DNA of 64,000 nt from Lotus japonicus (taxonomy: Eukaryota; Streptophyta; Magnoliopsida; Fabales; Fabaceae). Every line of letters begins with the position of its first letter. The first letter of the stretch is position 1. Positions 36,128 through 48,473 of this stretch are shown piece by piece. Below the pieces are notes generated by a model. The model saw nothing but the letters and a program-made list of their open reading frames with translations, did no database searches and was not told the origin of the DNA. The DNA is taken from positions 10,837,223-10,901,222 of the forward strand of contig NC_080043.1 in the NCBI RefSeq assembly GCF_012489685.1, in the 5' to 3' direction. Made by a program: the position numbers and the translations under genes.

Positions 36128-37125
36128 TTATGATAATAAACACTATGCATGCCAGTAACGTATGGAAATGCAAGTAGCTAAGGTCCATTTCTAACTCTAG
36201 TAAATGGAACTTTCCACCTCCCCTTTGATGTATGATTCATCATCAAATTAATAAGCATGACAAGGCATGCTTGATCTCCTAAGCATTCCACCTCCTCCTT
36301 ACACATATTAGGCGTGGCTCTTGCTGATCATCTCTCCTTTCCAAAGCTTGAGACATTCACGCCTATATATAGATGCAGCAACATGGTGCAAGGAAAAAAA
36401 AAACACACACACACACAAAGCTATATTCTCACACAACATTGATAATAGCATTAGCTATTTGAGTGAGTAGTATTTTGTGAAAATTCTTGAGTTTTTATTT
36501 TGAGAGTGAGGAGATTTTTGAGTTTTGGAGCGGAAGCTAGGATCTCGAAGCTTAGCATTTTCTAAGATCGGAAGGGTCACAAGGTTCGCAATTTCTATGC
36601 ACTACTCACAAAGGTAAGGGTAACTCAGTTTTAGAGCGTCTTTGAGTCTTGCCTGCTTTACTCGCACTGCATGCGTTTGAGATGAAGGTGTTTAATTTGA
36701 TTGAAAATTGATTGAAATATTGGTATGCTTGCTATGTTGTATAATTGCTTGTGCTAAATGTTTTCTGAGGCTTGTGCTAAATGTTTTCTGAAGGCTTCGG
36801 CCGAGTGAACTTATTGAGACGTGTGTCTCCGTTTTCTGAGAGGCTTCGGCCGTTTACTTGTTTCTGTCATTACTGCTTTCTAGTTGATATGACAGGGTTA
36901 TGCTTTCCAACACTGAATTATTGATTCATCGCTCAATAGAGCTTGATGTGTTTGTGCTGAATATGGAATTGAGTTGACGTATGCTTGTTGATATTAAGAG
37001 TAACATAGGGTTACTCTGCCTTGATTATTGGATTTGAAATTTTTGATATATATTTGTGCATATGCGTTGTTGGATTGTACTGTGTTGCCTTCGTGGCGTA
37101 CTGTGTGGCCTTCGTGGCGTTATTA

Positions 37126-37400
37126 AGTAGCGGTCAGGTGATTGTGTTCACCTGGTTGTCCTGCCTTGCGTGGTGATAAGCGGCAATGCGGTGGTTGTGT
37201 CCACCCGATTGTCCCGTCTTGTGTGACGTATAAGTGGCGGTCAGGTGATTGTGTTCACCTTGTTGTCCCGTCTTGTGTGACGTATAAGTGGCGGTCAGGT
37301 GATTGTGTTCACCTGGTTGTCCCGTCTTGTGTGACGTATAAGCGGCGGTCAGGTGATTGTGTTCACCCGGTTGTCTTGCCTTGTGTGGCGCAATAAGTGG
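37126..37400 (+). repeat. 54-bp minisatellite in solo LTR D
   Basis: About five units; gtgtgacgta occurs at 37221, 37275 and 37329, exactly 54 bp apart. Each unit contains the palindrome GGTGATTGTGTTCACC. Because 54 is a multiple of three, the repeat stays open in one frame, giving a spurious repetitive ORF. Confidence 0.88.
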
Positions 37401-38201
37401 CGATGAGGAGGTGTGGTCCTATCATTGTCCCGTCTTACGAGACGTCATTGATTTACCCATTTGTTTGGTTTTACTGATATCTGATTAGATGTTATAGTTT
37501 GAGGTTGTTGATATATGATTTGATGGTATATTGTCAAGGTTGTTGATATCTGATTTGATGTTATAGATTGATGTTGTTGTTATCTAATTTGATGTTATAT
37601 TGTTGAGATTATTGTCATATGATTTGATTCTATATTGCTAAATATATGTCGTCATCTATCTTGAATTAAGTTGCTAGTTTATGTGCCATGATATGCACTT
37701 AAATTTGAATAGCATGTTTTTCCCTTTTATACGTGGTAATGACATGGAGTTAACCCTTTCTATTTGCTACTTGTTGTTTGGGCGCTTAACGCTATTAGGC
37801 GATGGAGATCCTTCCGCCGAAGTTTAGCTGCTCGAGTTAGAGATCGGGTCGTAGGCGGTGGAGTAGAGGTGTAAGAAGCAGCTTTGCTTCTCCTTTGTGG
37901 ATTATGTTTGAGTCTTCTTTTCTATATGAGAACTCTGTTATTAAAACCTTGATTCCGCCACTATTAAAGTGCGCATACTTATTTTGAACCTTACTTATGG
38001 TGTTGTAAACTATTATTAGAGTATATCGGGAAACAGGTTATTTAAATAAAGTTATGATATGTTTCCAACCTTTGAGCTAAAGTGTTTAGTTGTTTTTCAG
38101 AAAAAAATTCCCTTGAATTTTAGGGATTGCAGAATAGTCCTTAGACTTTGTTAGGTTACTAATGTGATTCCTCAGTCGAAAAATTGGGGCGTTACAGAGA
38201 A

Positions 38202-38560
38202 GTAAAGAAATAGCACAAGAAATGGGGGGTTGAATTGTCTTTTTATTAAACTTAGTTTTTGATCAAACGATGATATTAGTTTTAAAACTTTTTCATAAAC
38301 GTTTGGTTGACCCCCAAAACGATAGGACTACGTCCAGTCCTTGGCTTTACCAAGATTTCACTATCCACAAAGTATGAAGGACTTCTCATCTACACGTATT
38401 CTCAAGGACTTATCCTAACCAAGTATTATCAATGACTTCTCTTTAACCAAGTATTCTCACGACTTCTCCTACAACATTTTTCAAGATTGTTTGTTTGTAC
38501 ATAGTTCTCTTCTCACAAAAGTGATAGTAAAAAATTATGAGCACAGGAACTACAAAAAAT
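38202..38560 (-). mobile_element. Retroelement LTR-end fragment, inverted
   Basis: On the - strand, blocks of the type GGAGAAGTC(g/a)t...aatactt repeat about every 30 bp and are followed by aaatcttggtaaa, then ggactggacgtagtcc. The same order is found on the + strand at 40925-41090. The ggac(t)gga(c)(g/a)tag(t/c)cc motif is familiar from Ty1/copia-type LTR ends; the family is not certain. Confidence 0.4.
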
Positions 38561-40858
38561 TAGAATGTGATATGATTCTATGAAATACTCTGAGTTCTAG
38601 ATCTATAGAGATTAAGATACAAAAATTTGACTCTTAAGAATTTTTCTCTAGACAGTATGAGGGCTTTTTCACTTCTTGCTTGATGAAGATTTTGAATCAG
38701 ATAAAAGATTCTTGCGTTAGTAGTTCTTATCTCTGAAAATCTTCACGTCCTTCTTTTATACTTCAAGTGCTTCTAGGGTTTGTTGAGAGCCGTTGGAGCG
38801 TGTAGAACATATCAAGTTCTAGTCGTTTGATCAAACAACCCTTTCGTCAGGTGCATTAAATGCATTGTACCCTTTGACTGAAACTTGTTACTACAAAATG
38901 TATCTTGTCAGCCGGTAGGTAGCACTTCAGCTTTGTTCCATTTATTTAGAGAGAGAAAGAGAAAACTTGATTGTGACAACATTGTACTTGTTTCCTTAGT
39001 CAGTGTGCTTTGTATAGTATCACGTGATCCTTTAGCACTTGACTTTCTCTCCAAGAATATCAGATATTTTCTGATATAAAGATGGTGCTCAATCTTTGGA
39101 CAACATTTTCATTGATCAGCTTGAGATAAACGTTGGATGCATTAAGTCAGTGAGGTCTTCTCTTGGGCAAACAGTCTAATATATTTGACTGTTGTTCTTT
39201 TGTGTAGATTGTCTTGCAGCTTTGACATTTCTTCTTTTGTACAGACTATCTTGTTGCTTTGTCCAGCATGTATCATCAGACAGTAGAGCACGTTAACCAT
39301 AAGTGATATTTCCTGAAATATAATTCACATGAAATTTTTAACCATTATACTTATATCCTTGAAATTGTAATCATTCAAAATATAATAAATGATATAGATA
39401 GCGTTTGAACTTAACAAACAAACGTTTCCTAAGGCATAGATCTAACATCAATCAAGCCCCTAACTTTTAAAAAGAGATTTTCAACCACAAACACACAACA
39501 TACGTCACATCCTCAATATGAAAAGGAAAAAAGATGACATTTTTCTTTCAAACAAAAAAGCATACAAGGTAAAAAAAAATTAAGTTTTCAAATCACTGTT
39601 CATCCAAAAAACACTTTTCAAAGACTCAACATTTAAGCATAAAAAACATATCAAAGGATAGATCAAGATATTCTCTACAACTTTAATGAAGAGTTTAAAT
39701 CCAAAATCCAAAAATCACTTTTCTTAAGGAAAACAACTTTAAAGAAAACAAAATTGCACAAAGCATAGATCTAAGCATGATGATAAACATATCGAAAACT
39801 TTTATTTCAAAAGTCAAACTTTGTAAATATCTAACACACAAACACATTTTTCTCAATCCATTTTCACATTTCCATGAAGCACAATACTAGATCTATAAGT
39901 TTAGTAAATAGTAAGGTTTGAAACTCAACTTAAAACAAACCTAAGAACTTAAAACTCGAACTTAAACCATGAAAATTATATCAAAAAGAAGAGGAGAAAT
40001 GGGTCTACCTCTTTAGTAATGATCTGTGTAAAGTTCAAACGTTAGATTCATCAATTTCTAATCTTTTGTTTTGAGTAACAAAAACGTTCTTTTCACGAAA
40101 TTCACAAATTTCTCTAAAGATATTATGTTTTGACATTTCAGGGAACTCAACGTCTATACTCCCCATTGTCAAAGAAGCCAATAAAAAGGAAAAAGGTGAT
40201 TTACCGTCCATATATCCTATGACCCTTAAAGCACGAGTATGGTTTAAAGCTTACATTGTCTAGAGATAAATTGACCAGTCAATAAAAAGGACCGTTACAC
40301 TGAATTGAAGAATCAAGTAAGGTTCATTGAGGAAGCTGAAGCAAGTCTTAAGTTACAAGTTGCTCGAGGAAAGAGAATTTATCACGTGAGCTATAAAGAA
40401 GCAAGTTTCACAAAGAAGAAAGGTCGGAAGAACAACGTTGTCATTTCAAGTCAAATCAGACAGCTACCAACCAACCCTATAACTATCACTCAAAAGGGAA
40501 AGAACCACTGCTCGAGAAATCTCACCTAACACTCGTATCACCTTTTTGAATATCTTCTCTGCAGCAAGTACAATAACGGACAAGAGCATTAAATTCAAAG
40601 CAAGTGACAGTTTGTAACTTGCAAAAGCGGCGGACGATCAAGCCACGAAGAGATACAACATCCAACTATCTTCAATAAGGAGTATAAGGAAGCCTAAAGT
40701 AATGGTGAATACGAAAATTCTTTCAATCTTCTAAGCATTCAAGCAACAAACCAAAAATTCAAAATCAACTTCATTGAGAATTAGAGCACCTAAGAGTCGA
40801 ATTCTCTCTCTGAATTATTTTTGAGGCTATCAGTGTCAAATCTCATACACTTGTAAAA
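38561..40858. other. Unannotated sequence between inverted LTR-end fragments
   Basis: No domain was recognised on either strand. Short ORFs (for example 40305-40529) lack conserved motifs. Confidence 0.35.
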
Positions 40859-40859
40859 G

Positions 40860-41090
40860 AGTAAATTGTTCTTAATCTTTCAACATCGCTCTTTAACAAG
40901 AGATCCAAAGTAAAAGCAAAATTCTTTAGGATTTAGGAGAAGTCATGTATGCTAGTTGTTAGGAGAAGTCCTGTGAATATTCGTTGGGAGAAGTCATGTC
41001 GAATATTTGTTGGGAGAAGTCCTTTTGAATACTTATTTAGTTCAAAATCTTAGTGGATACCAATGCCCGGACATAGCCCACTGATAAGTG
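40860..41090 (+). mobile_element. Retroelement LTR-end fragment
   Basis: Three or four repeats of (g)ttgggagaagtc(a/c)t...gaatatt lie at 40935-41030, followed by caaaatcttagtggatacc and cggacatagccc. It is an inverted relative of 38202-38560. Confidence 0.4.
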
Positions 41091-41990
41091 CCATATTTTT
41101 CTAGTTTTCATACGCAATTTAGGCACTTATCTTAAGTAATTCATGAGAAATTCATATTAGTTCTCCTCATTTTGATTGAAACTTGTTAATTGATTGAGGA
41201 TTAAGTTCAAATGTGTTTAATGATTGATTATATTCTCAAATTATGATGTAGGATTAAAGTTCTCAAGGAAAAATGCATATTTTCATGAGACTTGAAGATT
41301 TTTTGGATCAGCAGGGTGCCCAGCGGGTTACAGTGGCCGCCCAGCGGCCATGGTAATTAGCAGAAACCCATCAGTGAAGTAACTGGGCGCCCAACGCCAA
41401 AAAAAGGCCGCTTAGCGCTCTTCACAGATGTTGAATCACACTATAAAAGGATTTCTTCAGTTTTAAACCAGGGAACTCGTTTTTTGAAAAGAAAGAACAG
41501 AGGAAAAACAGAGAGAGCTCAACCCAAGGAGGACAGGAAGGAGCTTTGACGCCGGTTGATCATCCGTTGCGCTGGAGATACGTTGAGGACGTCCCCGATC
41601 ATCATCTTCTTCATAGTTTCTCTTTTGTGAGCCTATATAGCATCTATGTCTATGGATAGCTAAAGCTTTCTTGTTGGGATTGGCTGTAGCCTTTGGGCTT
41701 TGATGTATCAACTTTGATTTCTATATATAAATCTTGTTTCTATGAATGGTTTCCATGATTTTACCCTTTTCCTAATGCTTGTTTTGGCTTGATCACCTAG
41801 AACATGAACATGAATTTGATAAGTATAGTGAGAACTAGCTAATTGAATCTGACCTAGGTAAATATCATCTAATGAATCTAAGATCTAGAGATAGAATTAG
41901 ATCCTTAGTCAAACCAACATCCATGCTTAATGCTTCTTGCTTTGTTAATCAATCTAAAACTTTTTAATCAATCTTGATTTTTTTCCTCTT
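41091..41990 (+). mobile_element. Truncated LTR remnant (Athila/Tat-like)
   Basis: Begins TGATAAGTGCCATATTTTTC. It carries the gcgcccagcg/ggccgcttagcgctc type motif (41310-41430) common in legume Ty3 LTRs, and a TATA box (ctataaaagg) near 41443. No second LTR, TSD or clean right end was found. Confidence 0.45.
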
Positions 41991-42119
41991 TTGTAACAAC
42001 TCTCAATCTAAAATGATCTATTTAATAAGTTTAAAAAAAATCTATTTAATATAGAAATGGATAATACAAATCATGTTAGAGTAATCAATACGAAAAAAAA
42101 GCATAATACAATTATCCTA

Positions 42120-42450
42120 ACAGTAATTCTCTACTCGTAGGATATGAATTTTTAGAATTTATATCTTAAATTTCTACTAGGGTAGTTCTGAACTCGTAGG
42201 TTATGAATCCTTTAGATTTATATTTTAAAAGTTATACTTCTAGACTCTTAGACTGTGAATCTTCTGGATTCATATTTTAAACAAATTCAACTAAGGTACT
42301 TGTAGATTCGTTGGGAATGAACTTCAAGATTCATTTTAATTAATAATTTCAATACAGTACTTCTGGACACGTAGGCTATGAATCTTTAGAATTCATATTT
42401 AAAAATTGCACTACGGTACAGTACTTATGAACTCGTAGGTTATGAATCAA
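42120..42450 (+). repeat. Degenerate tandem repeat of about 60 bp
   Basis: About six diverged units of the form gtacttctgaactcgtaggt, tatgaatc, ttagaattcatattt, aaa.. follow one another. Each carries an inverted gaatc...gattc or gaatt pair. Nothing coding. Confidence 0.75.
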
Positions 42451-42824
42451 TATAAATCTTCCATGTGGATACTTACTCGTTTGAAAGAGAAGTGAGTGAC
42501 TTAGAAATTCTGAAGAGAACTACCGTGAGAGTAAGCAAGGAAATAAGAAAGGAGAAGAGAGGAATTAGAGATAGACAAATAGTGTGATGAGTATAAAACA
42601 AGTATACATATAGACTTGTGACTCCTAACTCCTAACCCTAATGTGCATCTAAGTATTCATATCAAGCATAACATATTTTATCAGTCATATTATTTCATTA
42701 TTTCTTTGGTGTGTCACTTATTTCTAAGGAATTGGAATTGAAAGTTATGTTCATACTTAAAACTCTCATGATCTCCTAGTTTTCAATATTTTTATTTTTA
42801 TGTTTCCTATTTGTTTCCACTCCT

Positions 42825-43109
42825 AATAATGATTCATAAACACCGGAATAGTGTAGACATAAAAAGCACAACTTTTTTTTGTGGATTTTACTTCGGATTT
42901 TCCTACGGATTTTGCATCAAATATAGAGGCTACTATTTTGCGGCGGTTTAAATCGCCGAAAAGTTATTTCTTGCGAAAATAGAACTTTCTTGCAAATTTT
43001 CTTATCAAGTTTTCCTTCAAATATTTCCGAAGAAAATCTGCAGGAAAATCCACAGGAAATGAGGTGTTTTTTTATATCCTACTGTAGGGGTATTTATGAA
43101 TCATTATAG
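42825..43109. mobile_element. MITE with 9-10 bp TSD
   Basis: TIRs AATAATGATTCATAAA and TTTATGAATCATTATAG enclose 285 bp. The sequence TTCCACTCCT lies directly outside both ends (42815-42824 and 43110-43119), a 10-bp duplication consistent with a MULE-type MITE. Confidence 0.75.
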
Positions 43110-43140
43110 TTCCACTCCTGGATGAACTTAATAAAAAATA

Positions 43141-43803
43141 GGCTTAAATACTCTTTTGGTCCTTGAAATTGTAAAGGGAATCAAATCTGATCCCTGTAAA
43201 ATTTCCGCATCAAATTGGGTCCCTGAAATTGTTTTTTAATCTAATTAAGTCATTTTGCTCAATTTTGACTAGTCAACGGTCCAGTGGAAAGCCTAGTCAG
43301 CTAAGGATGGCCACATGCACTTTTTTCACATCAATTTTAGTCCCTTAAAAAATATTTTAATCAATTTTAGTCCTTGTTCTTCCACCTTCCTCTTCCACCT
43401 TCTTCCTCTTCCTCCATAACTCAAATCCTTAAACCTAGAAATTCAAAACCCTAAAAAAAACTATATGTTTATCACATTCACCTTGTTCTTCCTTTTGAAT
43501 TTATGTGATTTGAGTTATGGAGGAAGAGGAAGAAGGTGAAAGTGGAAGAACATGAAGGTGGAAGACCAGAAACTAAAATTGATTAAAATACTTTTTAAGG
43601 GACTAAAATTGATGTGAAAAAAATCCACATGGCCGTCCTTAGTTGACTAGGCTTGCCACTGGACTGTTGACCGGTCAAAATTGAGCAAAAGGAGTTAATT
43701 AGATTAAAAACACAATTTTAGGGACCCAATTTGATGCTAAAATTTTACAAGGACCAGATTTGATTCCCTTTACAATTTCAAGGACCAAAAGGTTATTTAA
43801 GCC
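43141..43803. mobile_element. Foldback MULE
   Basis: 663 bp, TIRs GGCTTAAATACTC and ...TTATTTAAGCC, flanked by the exact 9-bp TSD TAAAAAATA (43132-43140 and 43804-43812). The arms are about 300 bp each and complementary nearly to the centre (cttccaccttcctctt opposite aggaagaggaagaagg), leaving a loop of only some 60 bp. No coding sequence. Confidence 0.88.
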
Positions 43804-43925
43804 TAAAAAATATTCCATGATCGAGCGCGGTGGAAGACTTTGAGATAAACACAAAAATAATTAAAATCTTTCACCATCCTCATGAAATCCTTTAAAATTG
43901 AATAATATTTTATAGAGTAAAATAG

Positions 43926-46172
43926 ACTTACCTACTCCACATTTGCAAAAAAACACTTAAGGCTTAATTCCAGTTTGGGTCCCTGATGTTTCACAAATGT
44001 GCGGTCTGCACCCCCTGTGTTTAAAACGTGCTGTCAAGGTCCCTCATCTATCTAAAACGGTCTAACGATGCCCTTCCGTTAACTTCCGCTAGGTTCCGTC
44101 TGTTGACTAAACGAAAGTGTTACTTATTTAATTGGTGACGGAAATAATCCGTCACAAAACCCTTCAGCACTCACAACATCATCTTATTCATTTTTCTTTA
44201 CCCTTTCTTTGCAACCCAACACACCATGGCAGCACCTTTCTCCTCTATTCATCACCCTCATCATACTACTTCTCCTTCCTTCCTGGACTGAACCACCACT
44301 TCCATGACCGCAACAACCACCGTTGGCCACAACCACGAAGCTCTGCCCCTGCACATGGTCCAACGACCACCACCGGAGCCGCGACCACCACCTATCAATC
44401 GCGTGCTCCTCCCCTTGTCCCAGCGAACACCAACGCTCCAAAACCACCTCCGGATTCGAAGAAAATCAACACAAAACTAAGGATATGAAACCCTAGTCGC
44501 CGCCACCTTCTTGTTCCGATTCTGGCGTCGTCCGACCTCCAATGGCAAAGTCAACACAACAGTTAGACTCCCCTTGAAGCCAGCTTCAAAATCCCTCAAC
44601 CAATTTGATGATCGATCGCCGTTACTCCGGCGACCGTCGCCGCCGCTGCCACCGGCGTATTCTCCGGCGAGCATCGTTCTAAAAATCAAGGGCAGGTTAT
44701 GGAATCTTTCGACCTCCTCTTCCCAAATCCAAAGTCAGATCATTGTTTAGAGGTGATTCTCTTTGTCAATTTTTAATTCCCCTTTCAAAACTCTAAATTT
44801 CTCCTCTTGTCCACCTTCAAATTTCATACTGAGTTATGTGGAAAAAGTTTGGAGGTTTTTGATCTAGCACAGATGAGGTCGTGGAACTGCTGAGGACAAG
44901 GTTTAACAATTTCACTTTCTCTATGTATGAATGGGTTTCTAACCCATGGCTGTGTTTGGGTTGTCTTTGAGCGGTGTGCGTGTTTTCTGCACTTCTTCTG
45001 TGTCTGCTCTGGCTTAAAAATTGGAACAATTACTGTATGTAAAAATTCTGTAGGTGATTGCTTCAAGGGTGGAATTGGGTGGTTGAAGGTTTTTTCCATT
45101 CCCTGGTACCAGTCGGGTCTGTTCCTTCAAGTTATTAGCTTTGTGGTTATGTTTTGACCAAGGTTTTTTTGTTGTAATTTTGGAACATTTGTTCTTTGTT
45201 TCTACTGTTTGTGCTGGTTTTGCTATTGCATGCAGTGGTTTTTCTTTTATCTTCCCCCTCTTTGTATTCTTTTCTCTGTTCTTTTGGTTGTGACGGATTA
45301 TTTCCGTCACCAATTAGTAGCTTATATTTAATGAATTAAATAAGTGACACGTCAGCAATTCCGTTTGGTCAACTGATAGAGATGGACGGAAGGGTTTCAT
45401 TAGACCGTTTTAGATAGATGAGGGACCTTGACCACATGTTTTAAACACAGGGGGTGCAGACCGCACATTTGTGAAACATCATGGACCCAAACTGGAATCA
45501 AGCCAACACTTAAACTCATTCTTAGTTAAAACATGCACTCCCCCATTTACTAACCACACTTAACTAAAATAATACATTTTAAACCCGATTAATGTTGTCC
45601 CAAGCCCCATATTTTACTGTTTCTATTAAATAATGTCAATCCAAAATAACAAAGGAAGAAAACAAAAAATAAACCTTGGCCTAAGATGAAGATGCAGCGC
45701 CAAAAAAGGAAGATGGAAAGAGAGGAGAAAGAGGGAAACAACGGCTGGTCATGGTTGCTTGAAGGAGGTTCGCGGCGTGGTGGTTTCAGGTGTGACTCCA
45801 GGGGCTTCTGGTGCGACTTTGATGCATGCTGGTGGTGCATTCTGGTGGTTCAGAGAAGACGGTGTTGGAGATAAAGGGGAAGAGAGAGTTGGGGTCGAAG
45901 AAAATCTTGACTTGGACAGTGTGGTGGTCTCATGGTGGCAACAGTGTGGTACTGTGGTTTGACACGACAGCAACAATTGCGGTTTCCGGAGAGAGAGAAC
46001 GGTGAGAAAACGGGATGATGAGCTAGCAGAGGTTCTATTTTATTTTTTTACTTGGTTTTGATCCGGTATTAGTTAGAAAAAAAGACATTAATCATGGTTT
46101 AAGTGGGGTGTAGTGCATATTTTAGCTAAGAAAAATGTTAAGTGTTTTTATGAAAAACCTGGAGGGGGTAAG
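43926..46172. mobile_element. Terminal-inverted-repeat element, interrupted by a MULE
   Basis: Left cttacctactccac...aaaacacttaa, then after the inserted MULE ctcattcttagttaaaacatgcac, is inverted at the right end (46070-46172: gtgcatattttagctaagaaaaatgttaagtgttttta...ggagggggtaag). Between them, 45680-46010 is richer in GC and could be captured host sequence. No TSD was established; the outer ends are approximate. Confidence 0.55.
43961..45504. mobile_element. Pack-MULE-like element
   Basis: 1544 bp with TIRs of about 200 bp (GGCTTAATTCCAGTTTGGG and its inverse), flanked by the exact 9-bp TSD AACACTTAA (43952-43960 and 45505-45513). The arms end in ggtgacggaaataatccgtc and its inverse. The interior (44165-45290) has GC-rich, CCACC- and CGCCG-rich parts and splice-like junctions unlike the AT-rich surroundings, as expected for captured gene pieces. 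No transposase and no recognisable host protein were identified. Confidence 0.8.
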
Positions 46173-48470
46173 GCTTCGTTTGGATTGGGGTTAGGGGATA
46201 GAGTGGAATGGAATGGAGGGAAGGGAGGAAGAAGCCCCTTGCTTGGATATTTGAAAGTGAATGGAACGGGATGAAACTTGTAGTTTACATTCCATCATAT
46301 ACCACGTAATTTCTTCATTTTTAATATTCTCCAAATTTAGGGTGAATGGGATGGAAAAAAAGGGGCCGAATCATTAAAATCATAAAATAACCGGGTTACC
46401 CTCACTAAAACTCTTGATCTGGCTATTTTTGGGTTGTTCCTTCAATTTAATTAGCTCTACGTGTCTCCTTGATTTGCTACTGTCCTTTTTTCTTCTCAAT
46501 CTTCACATGTGCTTTCACCGCTTGTATGCATCAGATTCAGATGCAATGGAGGGTAATTTATTGGATAAAAAAAGTTATGGTAATTGTTTGAATCAATTTG
46601 TGCTTTCACCATAAGAGTTTTTTTTTTGCTTAATCCAGTTTTTGGTCCCCAACCTTTGTCATAAATATGGCTTTAGTCCCTCGTCGGAGTAAAGGTGGGG
46701 ATTGGTCCCCAGTTTTTTGCAAAATCATTGGTTTTGGTCCTTCCGGCCGATTGGGTCAACGCCGGAGCTCCGGCAGCTGATGTGCCCTTGCCACGTCAAT
46801 TAGTGAGGTCCAGATGGCTTTTTTTTTCTTTTTCATTTTAAAAAAAACCTAATGAATTTAAAAAAAATAAAATTGAAAAAAATAAAAAATCTTAAACAGA
46901 AACCCAATTTTATCTTCATCTTCAACATTTCTCAGATCAAGAAGCCCCACCCCAGATCATTCTCAGATCATTCTTCATCTGCAACTGAAACTCAACCTTC
47001 ACCCCCACCCCCAAACCGCAACTCCACCCCAACCCCTCACCTGCAACCAAAACCCCAACCCCCCACTCCTCATCTCCACCCTCTGTGGCAGATCAAGAAG
47101 CTGATCTTCGAACCTTCGATATGGTGGCTTGGTGATGCAAGCTTTGATCGAAGGAGAGATGAAGGTCGTGGTGGCTTGGTGCGGTGAGGGTTTGTCAAAC
47201 GCGCACCACCGCCACGTTTGTGCTCTGAAATCGCGCCGCCACCATCATCTTCATGGAGGCCAGCCACCGTAGTGTCCAGATCTGGGTTGGGGCTTTAGGG
47301 ATGGGGTTTCGATTGGATCTGGGTTGGGGCTTTGAGGATGCCATAGCCATGGTCTTTTGATAGTGAATAAAAGGTTGGATTTGTGGGAATGGGTTGTTAA
47401 AAGTTGCGATTTTGAGGAAGAATCAGTGGCTGTTGCTACTGGTCTTGTGGAATTTGATCACATTTACTCTTGGAGACATGCTTACATCTACGCACATCAC
47501 TGTCTCTTCTTCTTCCTTCCTTCTAAAGTTCTCATCTTTTTTGAGTTTCATTATTTGGGTCTTCATCAATTTGCATAATCGTAGCAGTTTCTGGGATTCT
47601 TTTTCATTTTCATTTTTTTTAAAATCATGGGTATTCAGGTTTGGTTCATTAACTTTGAGGCCAAGTGCGTATTGGTAAATCATTTTGTTGTTGTATTGGA
47701 AAATCTTCACGTGGTTAGATTTATTCAGTGTAGTCCAACTGCTGTAATTTGCATCCAACTTCTTCAGTGTGCTGAAGCAACACAATTATTATTGAATCAA
47801 CCTTCTGCATAGAAAAACAATTGCTTTTCTTTTTTATGTTGACCTAATTTCTAAATCAATTTAAAAAATGTATTAGTAAAATATTTATATTTAAAAAAAT
47901 TAATGTTTTAATTTTTTTAAATGAAAATGAAAAAGAAAATCCAGCGAGGCTCATTAATTGACGTGGCAAGGGCCACATCAGTTGGCGGAGCTCCGGCATT
48001 GACCCAATCGGCCGGAAGGACCAAAACCAATCATTTTGCCAAAAATTGGGGATCAATCCCCACCTTTACTCCGGCGAGGGACTAAAGCTATATTTATGAC
48101 AAAGGTTGGGGACCAAAAACTGGATTAAGCCTTTTTTTTTTCCATGGAGTAGCAAACTTGATTCATTTGCATCACTAACTGTGCATCAAAACTTGATTCA
48201 TCTTACAGCGGGCAATTATTGGTTAAACTAGCAAATTTCAATTACAAGAAGACTTTTATAATGAAGGTAATTTTTTTAGGAATGATAAAAATTTGAATTA
48301 TTCCATTATGCCACTATCCAAACAATAGAGAAGTAAAATTGTACCACTTCATCATAAAGTGTCCAAACAAATGTAAAGGAATTTTCATTCAGTTCTATTT
48401 CATTTTATTTCATTCTGTTATGTTTCATTTCGTTCCGCTCCATTATCAATTCAAAGGAAACCTAAGGTAA
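46173..48470. mobile_element. TIR element interrupted by another MULE
   Basis: Left end GGCTTCGTTTGGATTGGGG matches, inverted and imperfectly, the right end CAATTCAAAGGAAACC (48453-48468). Subterminal ggaatggaatgg and its inverse cattccatt-like runs support the pairing. The TSD is unresolved. Confidence 0.5.
46628..48131. mobile_element. Pack-MULE-like element, second
   Basis: 1504 bp with TIRs of about 200 bp: GCTTAATCCAGTTTTTGG and its inverse, continuing through cttccggccgattgggtcaa and ctccggc(a/c) on each side. It is flanked by T-runs (9-10 T), which could be the TSD. The interior (46900-47340) has C-rich coding-like sequence followed by T-rich intron-like sequence. No transposase and no named host gene were found. 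Confidence 0.72.
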
Positions 48471-48473
48471 CGT

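Larger units (their letters stand above)
31045..38196 (+). mobile_element. Element D: solo LTR of a Ty3-like element, interrupted by a Helitron
   Basis: Ends TGTAAGACCCGG (31045) and TTGGGGCGTTACA (38196), flanked by the 5-bp TSD GAGAA (31040-31044 and 38197-38201). Without the Helitron (31546-36127) it is about 2.57 kb. There are no internal retroviral domains. A TATA-like CCTATATATAG at about 36362-36372 is followed by a leader-like stretch. The ends match those of solo LTR C in type, suggesting a related Tekay/Del-like family. Confidence 0.83.

Noticed and set aside
37142..37396. 84-codon repetitive ORF
   Set aside because: It arises because the minisatellite unit (54 bp) is divisible by three; no independent coding evidence.
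44132..45313. Several 70-118 codon ORFs on both strands in the MULE
   Set aside because: They overlap each other on both strands and cross the TIR arms; better explained by low-complexity GC-rich cargo than by separate genes.
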